A stretch of 40,000 bases of DNA from Tubiluchus corallicola (GCA_030141605.1 JAQGDQ010000800.1:12501-52500), one strand, 5' to 3'; numbered from the stretch's first letter, positions 9,861-20,613 are shown. Translations and numbers: made by a program. Notes: generated from the sequence alone by a model not told the origin.

Positions 9861-10420
9861 ATTGTGGATGCGTCCAGTCCAGGCAAAGAAACGGCAAAAA
9901 TCAGTATTGAACTGTTTATTGGACAGTATTGAAGAGCAATTTATTAAAATAACTGATCACGAAAAGTGCTTAAGAACGTGCTAAAGCTTATTACTATTTA
10001 GACAAAATGAAAAGTTAGATTTAAGAAGACTGAAACACAAATTATTACTTTATGATTCTAGAGATTTGAAGCAATTCTAACCAATTTAAACTATTAACTA
10101 ATTATTAAAGTAGATGGTGACTTACATTTACTGGTGACAACTTTGGCTTGAAAATACAAATAAGAGACTGTTAAATTGTAACAAAATAGACAAAGCAATG
10201 CAAGTATCACCAAACGGCATGATTAGCATAGCGGCAACAGAAAATCTAACTACGTGTAAGAACAAGTGTGATTGATAGGTGGCGTATACTACTAAAGCTT
10301 AGGTCACATGACTAAGGCTGGCTTCGTTTTAAACACTTTCAGGAAATGCATATTTGTAAAAATGCGAAGAGAAAACAAAAAATGATAGAATGCTAGATTA
10401 AATTGCTTGACACCAACAAG
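9861..10420 (+). repeat. Long inverted repeat, left arm
   Basis: About 560 bp that matches the reverse complement of 15697-16241 almost throughout. Shared words include GTGGATGCG, GTGCTTAAGAACGTGCTAAA, TTTACTGGTGACAACTTTGG, TGCAAGTATCACCAAACGGC and GTCACATGACTAAGGCTGG. There are small indels and scattered substitutions (roughly 90% identity by eye). No convincing coding sequence. Confidence 0.85.
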
Positions 10421-10689
10421 TATGCAATGGCTGAATACAATAAAAACAGAAAAAAGGTGTCAAAGGACACATAAGAGACATTGCTATATAGTTTACAATT
10501 TTACAATTTTACAATTTTACAAGATCAAAATTTGGAAAGCGTGTTGTACTGCAGTTTTTGAAAACGCCAAGTTAATCAACCGACAAAGATTTGGCACTAA
10601 CTCTGCAAATACCTGCAAGAAGTTCAGAAATGAATTCGTCTCGGCAAGAGGTTTAACTCTACAAAAGTCCTAATCAATTGCACTGCATA

Positions 10690-10925
10690 CGAGATTATTC
10701 TAAATTTCAAACTTTCAGCTGGTAGTTTACAACCCTTAGAAGGCATGTACTACTGTACAACTAATCTCTTAAAATACTGTCAGCAAGAAAGGACCAAATG
10801 TACCGCAATGAATTCTTTATTTTACTTTGAAAGAAACGGGCAATCAGTCCAGTTGCTTGAGAACAGGGGTAATGTGATCATATTTACGAGTACCTAGTTA
10901 ATTCGAGCTGTTGTTCATCACTCTA
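10690..10925 (-). mobile_element. Decayed LINE reverse-transcriptase fragment
   Basis: The minus strand reads TRKYDHITPVLKQLD followed by LPVSFKVK across a stop. This matches the LINE motif K-F-D-H-I-T-P-V-L-x-x-L-H-W-L-P-V. The DNA repeats 13360-13500 closely in the same orientation. Confidence 0.55.
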
Positions 10926-10978
10926 TGTTATTGTTGAGCTGAGATAATCCACGTTGAAGTTGATGTGCAGGCTGTGCA

Positions 10979-11245
10979 GTGAAAAACATGACCTTGAGAA
11001 AATCAATGTTAAAGTTAGCTAATTTTTTGTTGCGTTCTACAAAACACTTAACAACAGCACGAAAGTGTGGTTGTTATGGACTTTGCAAAAGTGAATTGAA
11101 GTTCAGCTTAAATCCCACAGATGGCTCTTCGAAACGAAGGTCCGGGCTTGGCAACAGAAAAAACCGTAAGCAAAATGACAGCTTCCACGAGCTATTATCA
11201 GAGTTTGAAAATGTTTTGAAAAACAAAGAACTTACTAGTTTTTAA
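10979..11245 (+). CDS. Hypothetical open frame, 88 codons
   Basis: An ATG-to-stop frame with a basic, mixed composition (KCGCYGLCKSELKFSL in the middle; DSFHELLSEFENVL near the end) and no low-complexity bias. I recognise no family, and there is no clear partner exon, promoter or poly(A) signal. It could be a terminal exon (an AG precedes at about 10975), a mobile-element remnant, or chance. Confidence 0.15.
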   Translation: MKNMTLRKSMLKLANFLLRSTKHLTTARKCGCYGLCKSELKFSLNPTDGSSKRRSGLGNRKNRKQNDSFHELLSEFENVLKNKELTSF

Positions 11246-12102
11246 GCAGATAAAATTAAATTTTCTAAACTAATTCCTGATGTTTTGGCGTAAGAACATA
11301 GAAGTCCTATATATCTAATGCTTGTGTTTGTGAAAAACAAAAAAAAGATATTTTATCCAATTTTTGATGCACTGTCTTTGAAGCACCATAATGTTATTTT
11401 ACTGGAAGCGTTTAGTATGCATACGTGACGTTATATTACGTACTAAACACTTCCAGTAGTTTCTATCTGATATGAAATGCATTAGTCTTAAATATTCGTA
11501 CATTAATATTTTCTAACCGTCATTTTCTACTAATGTCTAATGTAATCTCGTAGTAAAACTTGTCAGCTTGTCTAGTTATAGTCTATTCTTACTGTAAATG
11601 TTTTTGTAAATAGTGCATAAAGAGTAAAGAGAACCTGTTAAATTATGTTAAAAGCATTAGATTATGATAAATAATTATGTTGAAGGATACTGGTATAAAG
11701 CCAGTTAAGGAGTGGTGTCACGTGAGTAAGTGATTCAGAATTGAGGTGCCGGGGCTCCGCGCACGATGTATAAGGCGTGCGAGGCCTCCAGCTCAGAGAT
11801 TGGAATCAGATTGAGTCTGGGAGCCGGAGCGTAGAGAGCCGTTAGATCAGGGGCTTGGTATTGCTATTTGTTATATTTATTGTTTAACAAACGTGTAGTT
11901 TTATAGTCAGGCTCTTCATAGTTTTGCCATTCCTAGAGCATCAATAATCAGCTATACACAACCAATGCAACGCATTATCCACTATACAACGAAATTATTT
12001 TTACTTAAAGTCTGTTGTGGTGAAGATCCAAAATCATGTTGTTCAAACTGTCTGATCCAATCCTATAACAAATTATGTTTAAACTGTTTTAACTATGCCG
12101 CC
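11246..12102. other. Intergenic sequence, with a GC-richer patch at 11740-11850
   Basis: No coding sequence was found. Positions 11740-11850 are GC-richer than their surroundings and could be a repeat fragment. AATAAA on the minus strand (TTTATT at 11876-11881) could serve as the poly(A) signal of gene B. Confidence 0.35.
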
Positions 12103-12341
12103 TTATGGACGGATTTGGTTTGCAGGCACACACATAACTGCAAAAGTAGCACAGAGAAACGGAAAGTCACAATGAATCATGGAGTCCATGGCAGCAGATG
12201 TTGTTCCGTCACAGCCAAATTCAAATTCCATGATTGGGTCACTTTTGTGGTTTCTATCTGGCTCAGCACAATCAATGAGACTTTCCTTCCAGTCGCGCTC
12301 TTTTATCCAAGCCATTGTACAATTACAGATAAGTAAATTAT
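12103..12341 (-). CDS. LRR gene B exon 2 (LRRCT and C-terminal anchor)
   Basis: The acceptor tttttttcag|ATAAT completes an Asn codon and leads to N-L-L-I-C-N-C-T-M-A-W. C233 and C252 follow, then a hydrophobic stretch (FPFLCATFAVMCV) and a stop at 12103. The exon aligns with gene A exon 3. Confidence 0.75.
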
Positions 12342-14513
12342 CTGAAAAAAAAGAAACTTACAATGTAGTTTCTAGGATGCAAAAAGTAATAAAGAAACGC
12401 GAGACGAACGGGGAGCCTGTACAAAATTATAAATTGATTCTAATAACTTAGCAATGACTCTGACGTAACGGTGACCGGTAATAAAGTCACAGGGAAAAAG
12501 TCACAGAAAAAAGTCACAATTTTAGATAGGAAAAAGGTCACAAGAAAAAAGTCACAATTTTAGATAGGAAAAAGGTCACAAGAAAAAAGCCACAAATAAT
12601 TTACAGTGACCGGAAAAAGACAACTTTGGCTAGAAAGTCTTAGCAAAAAAGTCACAAATAATTCATAGTGGCCGGAAAAAATAACAATTTTGGCTACAAA
12701 AAAAGCTCACAGTAAAAAATCACAAATAATTTCTAGTGGCCAGAAAACGTCAAGTTTGGCTAGAAAAGACTCTTAAGAAAAAGGTCACAAATAATTCATG
12801 GTGGCTGGAAAAACTTCACAATTTTGGTTAGGAAAAGTCACAAATAATTTATAATGGCCCCGAAAAAAATCATAATTTTGGTTAGGAAACAAAGTCGGGT
12901 GAGCAAACAAAAATATTGTCAGTCACAATTTATTTAGTTACCATAAAAAATTAAAGTAGTAAAACAGAAAATATTTTGAATCAGTTATACAATGGCAATA
13001 CATGACTTACACGTTTCGATAATGTTCACTTGTGATGGCAAAGATGCATGTCAAAAAAAACAAGGTTTTGTTCAGTATCTTATGGATAGAGGCTAGAGTT
13101 AGGACTAGGATTAGGGATCTTGTTTCCTTGTGATTTTTTTACATATGATTTTTTACCTGTGGCTTTTTCACCTAGATTCAATATAACACTCGAATTTTTT
13201 GTGGTGTGAACACATACTAGAGCCTACTGTTCTCTTGAAATTGTACTTCACAGCACTTTTGGCCAGCAGTTCCCTTCAGTAACTTCTTATATTTGATAAT
13301 CATTTGGTCGCCCCTCATCAATTGATAATTATTATAAATGTGTATATAATCTTTTAAAATACTGTCAGCAAGAGAGGATCAAATGTACCCCAATGAATTC
13401 TTTATTTTACTCGGAATCAGTGCCGTTTCAAGAGAACAGGGGTAATGTGATCGAATAACATTTACGAGTACCTAGTATTAATTCGAGCTGTTGTGTTGCG
13501 TGCACGTTGTAGTTTTATCAAACTGATATTGAGGAATACCAAAAACTATACTTTTTGGTATTCCTCAGTATCACATAGGTAAACTGCAACATTTACACCA
13601 CACAGCGCCTCGAATTATTACAGGCACTCATAAGTATGATCACATAACCCCTATTCTCATGCAAATGCACTGATTGCCGTTTCTTGAAGAGTAAAATTCA
13701 AAATTCTTTTGTTAAAATTCAGAGCTCTGAATGGTTTAGCATCCTCCCATATTTGTGATTTTTTGAAGCCGTGCGTGCCCAAATGTAATCTTAGGTCGAT
13801 TAATTCATCAATTGATAATTATGTATTATAAAATTGAGAATATCTATGTGTATATAGGTGCACAATATACTAACAAATTAGTACTTACTTAGAAGAATAA
13901 CACGAATATCTTTTGGTTTGGTTGCATCAGTCTCATCACTAAGAAGAGGCATAAACATAGTCGTTATCGCTGTTGATTCGACAGAAATATTCTTTATTTT
14001 CTTGTTCTCTGACAAATCCAGTTCCAAAAATGTCAACTTTGGTGCAAAACTGATGCTTATGTTCTCCAAATTTGGCAGCAATCCGAATACAAACGGATGA
14101 ACGAAATACAATACTTCGCATTTTGTAATCCAAACAGTTTTGAGTCCTTTCGTGGCCAATGTTCCTTTGTCTAGCCGCGTTATTTTGCTGGAGATGATTT
14201 CTAAATTGTTCACTGTTTTGTCCGCCAAGAATTTTTTTGGCAGCTCTTCGTTTTGATAATTATATATTGCAAGGAGGTTAATGTCTTTAGGGGCATAATA
14301 GTCAAAAATTTCAAGAGTAATGCTTTCTAATTCGTTGTCACGGCCGCAGCGGTAGTCGCATGGTTGTTCATCACCTTCCTCAGTACATTCTTCTGGTATT
14401 GCTCCACAATATACGGTGTGAACAACAGCATCAGTTGATGATGCAGAAAATTCACCTTTGGCTGTCGCGAATATCATGAACACAATCGCGCAGGTAGTGT
14501 ACATTTCGTCCAC
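12103..14513 (-). CDS. LRR gene B: secreted or GPI-anchored one-module leucine-rich-repeat protein (2 exons)
   Basis: Exons 14513-13889 and 12341-12103 join in phase 1 to give 287 residues. Residues 1-20 form a signal peptide. A Cys cap follows (C36, C43, C52, C56, in the form C-G-A-I ... P-C-D-Y-R-C-G). Then come LRRs (58-208) including YNYQNEELP, an LRRCT-like cap (C214-N-C-T-M-A-W, C233, C252), and a hydrophobic C-terminus suitable for a GPI or membrane anchor. It equals one module of gene A and shares its intron position and phase, so the two genes are paralogues in tail-to-tail order. Its promoter side carries three 37-bp repeats with CRE-like sites. Extracellular recognition is the likely role; the partner is unknown. 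Confidence 0.75.
12475..12900 (+). repeat. Degenerate ~55-70-bp tandem repeat in the gene B intron
   Basis: Repeated strings AAAGTCACAAATAATT, CAATTTT(G/A)G(C/A)TA and TAGTGGCCGGAAAA recur every 54-69 bp about six times. Confidence 0.75.
13355..13810. mobile_element. Two head-to-head LINE reverse-transcriptase fragments forming a foldback
   Basis: On the plus strand 13553-13806 reads FGIPQYHIGKLQHLHHTA, RIITGTHKYDHITPILMQMH, FKILLLKFRALNGLA and LKPCVPKCNLRSIN. This is the classical LINE C-terminal region, with one stop and one frame shift. The minus strand of 13397-13545 repeats the same segment (FGIPQY, then a decayed copy). The two copies meet at a palindromic centre near 13545-13560 and form a long imperfect hairpin inside the gene B intron. 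Confidence 0.7.
13889..14513 (-). CDS. LRR gene B exon 1 (signal peptide, Cys cap, LRRs)
   Basis: The ATG at 14513 is followed by a hydrophobic leader (TTCAIVFMIFATAKG); an in-frame Met at codon 4 is an alternative start. The donor is CTAA|gtaagt after 13889 on the minus strand (phase 1). The LRR consensus is weak, but L/I spacing such as LPNLENISISFAPKLTFLEL is clear. Confidence 0.75.
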
Positions 14514-14718
14514 TTAGAGAATTTACATTAGTGTTTAAACGGCTCTTCAATTGTTTCGGTAACACGAGTTTTCTAAATTAAAGGATTGGGCCCGCCGAGT
14601 CCTTTTAGCTTTGATCTCACGAGTACATGTTTGTAACTAGAAAAGCGATGAACAGAGCCCCAAGGCAGCCCGGGAAGTATGACTAAACTACGCATTCAAC
14701 TAGGTTACGCACGGCGTC

Positions 14719-14830
14719 ACCAATTGTTCTTACGTCATCTGATTTCTGACACACACCCAATTGTTCTGACGTCATCTGATTTCTGACACGAACCCAATTG
14801 TTCTGACGTCATCTGATTACTGACACGCAC
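14719..14830. promoter_or_regulatory. Three 37-bp repeats carrying CRE-like sites upstream of gene B
   Basis: Three tandem 37-bp units begin CCAATTGTTCT and contain TACGTCA, TGACGTCA (14767-14774) and TGACGTCA (14804-14811). TGACGTCA is the consensus CREB/ATF palindrome. The array lies about 200-320 bp upstream of the gene B start codon. A role in cAMP- or stress-responsive control is an inference. Confidence 0.5.
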
Positions 14831-15047
14831 CTTTACTTCTTCTGCATTTCATGAAGACGTAGCAATAGGTCTCTATTGTTATGCGTTACTGCATCTAAAA
14901 ACTTATAGTTAATCAATAAAAATTAGTTTCTTTCGCATTTCTTAATTGATCATTGCTAAACTGAAAGCGATCGATTTTTGCAAAACGTTTCATGGAAGTC
15001 GGTTAAATAGTTTTTGCGTAATACCGATCAATCAAACGACGATAAAA

Positions 15048-15608
15048 ACACGACCTCCTTGGTAGAGGTTACTTAAAAACATGACCTCCTTGGTAGAGGT
15101 AACTTAAAAACATGACCTCCTTGGTAGAGGTAACTTAAAAACATGACTTCCTTGGTAGAGGTAACTTAAAAACATGACCTCCTTGGTAGAGGTAACTTAA
15201 AAACAAGACCTCCTTGGTAGAGGTAACTTAAAAACATGACCTCCTTGCCAGAGGTAACTTAAAAACATGACCTCCTTGGTAGAGGTAACTTAAAAACAGA
15301 CCTCCTTGGTAGAGGTAACTTAAAAACATGACCTCCTTGGTAGAGGTAACTTAAAAACATGACCTCCTTGGTAGAGGTAACTTAAAAACATGACCTCCTT
15401 GGTAGAGGTAACTTAAAAACATGACTTCCTTGGCAGAGGTAACTTAAAAACATGACCTCCTTGGTAGAGGTAACTTAAAAACATGACTTCCTTGGCAGAG
15501 GTAACTTAAAAACATGACCTCCTTGGTAGAGATAACTTAAAAACATGACCTCTTTGGTAGAGGTAACTTAAAAACATGACCTCCCTTTGGTAGAGGTAAT
15601 TTAAAAAC
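15048..15608 (+). repeat. 31-bp minisatellite
   Basis: About 18 near-identical tandem copies of a 31-bp unit built from AAAAACATGACCTCC, TTGGTAGAGG and TAACTT. Units differ by single substitutions such as CTTCC or GGCAGAGG. It lies between gene B and the right inverted-repeat arm. Confidence 0.95.
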
Positions 15609-15696
15609 TGAATCTGTTTGTGTTTTTGTGCAGAATTTTTGAAGTGTGTTTCGCGCCTTTATTCATGGGGTCTTCCGGAATTTGCTTTTATCTATG

Positions 15697-16241
15697 TGTT
15701 GGTGCCAAGTAATTTAATCTAGCATTCCCTAGTTATTTGTTTTTTTCCATATTTTTACAAACATGCATTTCCTGAGTGTTTAAAACGAAGCCAGCCTTAG
15801 TCATGTGACCTAAGCTTTAGTAGTATACGCCACCTATCAATCACACTTGTTTTTACACGTAGTTAGATTTTCTGTTGCCGCTATGCTGATCATGCCGTTT
15901 GGTGATACTTGCATTGCTTTGTCTATTTTGTTACAATTTTACAGTCACTAGTTGTATTTCCAAGCCAAAGTTGTCACCAGTAAATGTAAGTCACCATCTA
16001 CTTTAGTAATTAGTTAATAGTTTAAATTGGTTAGAATTGCTTCAAATGTCTAGAATCATAAAGTAATAATTTGTTTCAGTCTTCTTAAATCTAATTTTTC
16101 ATTTTGTCTAAATAGTAATAACCTTTAGCACGTTCTTAAGCACTTTTTTGCGATCTGTTATTTTAATAAATTATAGGTCTATCGCGCAGTTCAATACTGA
16201 TTTTTGCCATTTCTTTGCCTGGACTGGGCGCATCCACACTA
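15697..16241 (-). repeat. Long inverted repeat, right arm
   Basis: Reverse complement of the left arm at 9861-10420, collinear over about 545 bp with small indels. The two arms enclose about 5.3 kb that includes gene B. Confidence 0.85.
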
Positions 16242-16920
16242 TGTTTAGTGAGAATGGCTTGTTCTTGGCTTTGGCCACCTTGTGGCGGTTTTTTGGCCTG
16301 ATTACGTGATCAACATGATCTTAGTCAGAGGCCTACTGTGAAGTGAAGACGTGTCATGATAAGTTGATAAGATATTGTCGTTATCTGTTTACAATTGCTC
16401 ATGATTTGGGGCTAATAACGTATGTATATCCTCTAATTACTTTAATAAACTTAAATTTAGTTTAAATTAACAGCTAGGTATTAATTAGTACGACAGTGCA
16501 GTGTATAACTCTTAATTATGTAAAATTGACTTTTGGCTATTGTTATTTTTTGTTGATTTTTTGCACTAATTTCTTATGTTTAGATGGAATGACATGTTTT
16601 GGCAAATAAAGAGCAAAGAAAGAGCAAAATTTAATCGAGCTTCGAATTTGGTTTTGAAAGCCCAAACAACAGCGTTGGAATTAAGGCACAGAACTTAATT
16701 GTCATCAAAGTGAAAAAACAACAACTACTGTTTTTATTAAAAATTCGTACAAACGTGTGTTTTATTTGAAGCAAATGTTTCATAACTTCTTTCAAAAAGT
16801 AATTAAGACGCCTTAATCATACTTGTATTAAATGCAGAATTAGTCAATATTACAAGGACCCATTGTCAACAAAAGATTTTTAGGCCACGAAGCACAGTGC
16901 TTGAGTTTAATATAGGTTTT
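16242..16920. other. AT-rich sequence, nothing recognised
   Basis: No coding sequence, repeat or RNA gene is evident. Confidence 0.4.
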
Positions 16921-16921
16921 A

Positions 16922-17375
16922 TATGTCAAATGTAGACTCAGGAAAGTTCAAATGTGACTTAGGTAAGTCGAATGTAGACATATGAAAGTTCAAATGTAGA
17001 CACAGGAAAGTTCAAATGTGACTTAGGTAAGTCGAATGCAGACATAGGAATTTCGAATGTGTTTTGGTAACTCAAATGTGACTTAGGTAAGTCAAATGTA
17101 GACATAGGAAACTTCAAATGTGACTTAGGTAAGTCAAATGTAGACACAAAAATTTCGAATGTGTTTTTGTAACTCAAATGTGACTTAGGTAAGTCAAATG
17201 TAGACATAGGACATTTGACTTACCAAAAACGCTTAAGATTTCTTGAAAACCATTGTTAAAACATTTGAATTGCCTAAGTCTACATTTGAGTTAGCAAGAC
17301 ACATTTGAATTACCTAAATCTACATTTGACTTGACGTAGGTCTACATTTGAGTTACCAAAATACATTTGAAATTT
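16922..17375. repeat. Inverted satellite array
   Basis: The left half is built of repeats such as CAAATGTGACTTAGGTAAGT and CAAATGTAGACATAGG. From about 17210 the right half carries the reverse complement (CTACATTTGACTT, ACATTTGAATTACC), so the block can fold back on itself. The repeated peptide in the minus-strand frame (STFDLPKSHL) is a by-product of the array. Confidence 0.75.
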
Positions 17376-18150
17376 AGTGTAAAACACAAACGTGTAAAAC
17401 CTATATAAGACATCATTACAAATACTCTTGATTACCTGTAACACTTATCTTCAATATATGGACTTACAATTTAATAGGCCATTATTGGAAAACAATGTAA
17501 CAGTAAACAATGCGCAAGTTTATAAGCACACAAACCAACATAAAAACTGACAGTGCTGATTAAAAAGACGGAATAAATAGGCGCATATCACAAACACAGA
17601 AACTACTGTCATTTACTATAATTATTAAGATAAAATTAAATGTGCTTTGCAGGTTTGTTAAGACAAAAAAACTTGCAAATTAAATATTAATTATTGCAAT
17701 GGTCATTATATCACACACATGTACGCTTACAGATTATTAAAACACAAAGTTGGTTATTAGCTAAATGGTTCACTAATCGACTAGTAATAATAATACGTTA
17801 ATTGAATGTAACAAAGGCAAGACATACCTATTGTCATAATCAGTTAATGGCCTATATAACTACCATCAGTAACAAAAAAATTTTTATAAAGTAAATGTCA
17901 AAAATAAGCCCTTTTTGTCATGGATAGAGCAAGCCAGTCAGTTCACATATAAAAATTATCAAGAAGCAAAGCCATGCAGCATGCAAAAATTAAGTTTAAT
18001 GCACCGTCTAAACACGATCACTGAGACCTACGAGATGTATTAGATAAAACTAAAGATCTAAGACACAACTGTCAACTAAGATTACAATAAGACTAAGAAA
18101 AACAACTAAATATAAGCATGGGCTCCTATATAATCCAAAATTGTCACAAA
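17376..18150. other. AT-rich sequence, nothing recognised
   Basis: No coding sequence, repeat or RNA gene is evident. Confidence 0.4.
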
Positions 18151-18152
18151 GT

Positions 18153-18485
18153 TAAAGGAAAACCGGACGAGTAAACCCGTAAACACGAGTTCTGAATAAA
18201 TAATGCTCTAAAATATTGAAAACTACAATAGCTTATTTTACATCAAAGCTTAGATTAAATAATAATTACCTCGGACACTCAAATTTTGTTAAACTTTCAA
18301 AGCTACGCGTGGCTTAGTGAATCTGCTAACATTGGCAGCGGGCCGTTTTGTCACATGAGTGTATCAGACAAAGCCATGATCATGAACTGCTGTGTTAGTT
18401 TCTGACGTCATATGATGTAAAGCCCATTTTTCGTAACATCATGCATTTAAGCAGTATTGTAACACCTATGCAAACGTGCTCGATG
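18153..18485 (+). repeat. Dispersed repeat family Y, copy 1
   Basis: About 330 bp repeated at 32295-32630 in the same orientation. Shared words include AAAGGAAAACCGGACGA, AATGCTCTAAAATATTGAAA, TTAGATTAAATAATAATTAC and CATTT(T)CGTGACATCA-like. This copy contains TGACGTCA at 18403-18410. Confidence 0.75.
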
Positions 18486-18547
18486 TTACATGAGGAAAGA
18501 CATGAGCTTTTGCTCGTTTGCTTTTATTTGTTCTGATACAAACTTAT

Positions 18548-19525
18548 CAAAATACGGGGGCTGCTCAAAAAGTGTCCATCTCTTTTTTTTCTCCGCGTAA
18601 AGTAAAGCCATGCGGGGCAAAGGGAGCATGTTTTTAGGGAGCGTCGTCGTCATCCTTTCTGCGCATGTGTGAAAATTTCCTGTTTGCGGCGTCTTTTTTT
18701 GTCTTTTATGCCTCAAGTTCAGGTGAGTAGTATAGCATGCTCGACAGATTTTCATTATTAAGAAAAATGACAGAACGCATCGAAGAGAGATATTGCTGAC
18801 CTGTCTCTTTGACTCCCGTGGTATTGTGTATCATGAATATTCACCACTAGGCCAAACAATAAGGAATGCTAACTGGAGGTTCTACATTGCCTTCACGATG
18901 CTGTGCATCCAAAGAAGTCAGACATGTGAGCGACAAAAAATTTGCAAATTCATCACGAAAATGCACCCGCTCATGTCAACCACATAATACAGTCGACTAT
19001 TCTCGTTAAATCGGACCCCGTTAGCCCGGATATCGGATAAGACAGACATCATAGAATAATTTCTTTATCCTCACAGGTTAACTATTTTAAAGTAATATAC
19101 AGTATAGTATATAGTGCAATGTATATAGGCCTTATTAAGGTGATTATTCCTGTATAATATAGACCATATATACGCATATCGGATAAATCGGACAATCGGC
19201 TAAACCGGAACACCCACCTCCCCAATTAGTCCGGTTTAAAGAGGGTTGACTGTACAAGCTTTCCTGGTTAAGAAGAGCACACCAATCATTCAACAGGTTC
19301 TTTACTCTCTTGACTTGGCACCGTGTGACTTCTAGCTCTTCCGTAAGTTGAAAAGCACGATGAAAGAAACGCGATTTGAGTCACGAGAACAAATTATGAG
19401 AAAAGCGACGGCGCAGCTAAATAACATTCCAGAGAAGGCGTTTCAGCGGTGTTACCAGCAGTGGCAGAACAGCTGGGAGAAGTGTATTAATTTCCAAGAG
19501 GAGTATTTTGAAGGAGATTAAATCA
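18548..19525 (+). mobile_element. Mariner transposon relic (deleted, frameshifted, interrupted)
   Basis: CTGCTCAAAAAGTGTCCAT near 18560 resembles a mariner terminal repeat. An ATG at 18768 opens MTERIEERYC, the mariner N-terminus, then jumps to the catalytic core: FDSRGIVYHEYSPLGQT, a frame shift, then IHHENAPAH and, after a 263-bp insertion, YSLDLAPCDF. The C-terminus RCYQQWQNSWEKCI ... EEYFEGD is typical. The second catalytic motif reads HHEN where HHDN is usual. Internal deletion, stops and the nested insertion show it is dead. Confidence 0.75.
18990..19252. mobile_element. Tigger/pogo-type MITE nested in the mariner relic
   Basis: The left end CAGTCGACTATTCTCGTTAA and the right end, whose reverse complement is CAGTCAACCCTCTTTAAACC, are matching inverted repeats of about 24 bp. 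Each is flanked by TA (18988-18989 and 19253-19254). Removing it rejoins the mariner transposase frame. No coding capacity. Confidence 0.75.
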
Positions 19526-20255
19526 CATTTGTGAAATGCTTAGGATTGTGTTTTTGATGCCCAATGGCCTTTTGAAAGCACTACGCAGGTAGCCAATCAA
19601 AATTTCTATTACACAACAGCTGAAATAGAATTAGAATCCTGGACTTCACTTCATAGCTCAGTTCTAGAACTGCAACTAGAATTAATAACACCTTGGCACC
19701 TTAGAATTTGCAGTACTTAAAGTACAGCTATAAATGCTTTATTATATTTTATTTTGTAATTATTTTGTTGACTGTATTGCATAATTTATAAACTCGGTTT
19801 TGTTCAAATCACACTTTTATATTTTGGTTGATTGTGCCTGGAGAACTTAACGCTTCACAGTTCAGTACTGATCAACTGATCAATTTAAGTACCTTGAAAA
19901 CTTAACTGGTCAGTAGTAATGATATGCCATATTGCCATAAAAAGCAGACTTTAACATGCATGATAACACGAAATTTTTACTTTATTTGAACTATTTTAGC
20001 TAGGATTTCTGAGAATTTTTTAACATCTACGAGAAAAGAAACTCATAGAACTAAATAAATAATACTAAAACATAAGAAATATGTTTTAAGAGACATAAGA
20101 AACATAAGAAAGATAAGAAATATCCTATTAAAAATAATGGAAAATTTCGTCTCACAGATTTGAAAACATTCGACGAAAATAAAGTGCAATTATCGAGAAT
20201 AACATTTCTGTAACAACTCTGTTTTGGTTTGGAACAGTAAGTTGTTAACTACATT
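19526..20255. other. AT-rich sequence, nothing recognised
   Basis: No coding sequence is supported. Patches such as 20085-20125 are low complexity (ACATAAGAAA units). Confidence 0.4.
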
Positions 20256-20460
20256 TATTATTATTATTATTTGTCTCCTTCAGGGAATAGCCGCAGTTTG
20301 CTCTTGAACTTCAAGACAACACTAAATACATGACACTCATGAATGTCCCACGAATTGTATGACAAATTAAAGTCCTTCCAAACTAAAGGGGAAGAAAAGG
20401 CAATTTCAAAGTACGTCCCAAAAAACTTTCCATAAAAAGTTATGTTACTTAGCATTATGC
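20256..20460 (-). mobile_element. Possible LINE C-terminus with (AAT)n tail
   Basis: A minus-strand frame ends VVLKFKSKLRLFPEGDK and is followed by AATAATAATAATAAATG, resembling a LINE C-terminus (F-K-x-K-L) and a short-repeat tail. The resemblance is weak. Confidence 0.3.
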
Positions 20461-20613
20461 TTACTTACTTGAAAGACTTATGTAACTAGAAAAGAAAATT
20501 TTGAGTCATTTAAAATGTTTTGCGATTGCGATTGCAATACTCGACTCTCTCCACCTATCAGAGGCGGGCACCTTTATAGGGTGCAAAGTCTATTCTTCTA
20601 TAACGCTGATCTT

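Noticed and set aside
9793-9984. 63-codon frame at the start of the left inverted-repeat arm
   Set aside because: The matching right arm does not keep the frame, so coding is unlikely.
15048-15608. CRISPR-like appearance of a regular repeat
   Set aside because: The 31-bp units are contiguous with no unique spacers; it is a eukaryotic minisatellite.
16959-17207. Repetitive protein STFDLPKSHL
   Set aside because: It translates a satellite array and has no signal of selection or gene structure.
18486-18755. 89-codon minus-strand frame near the mariner
   Set aside because: It is antisense to the mariner terminal repeat and 5' UTR; no independent domain evidence.
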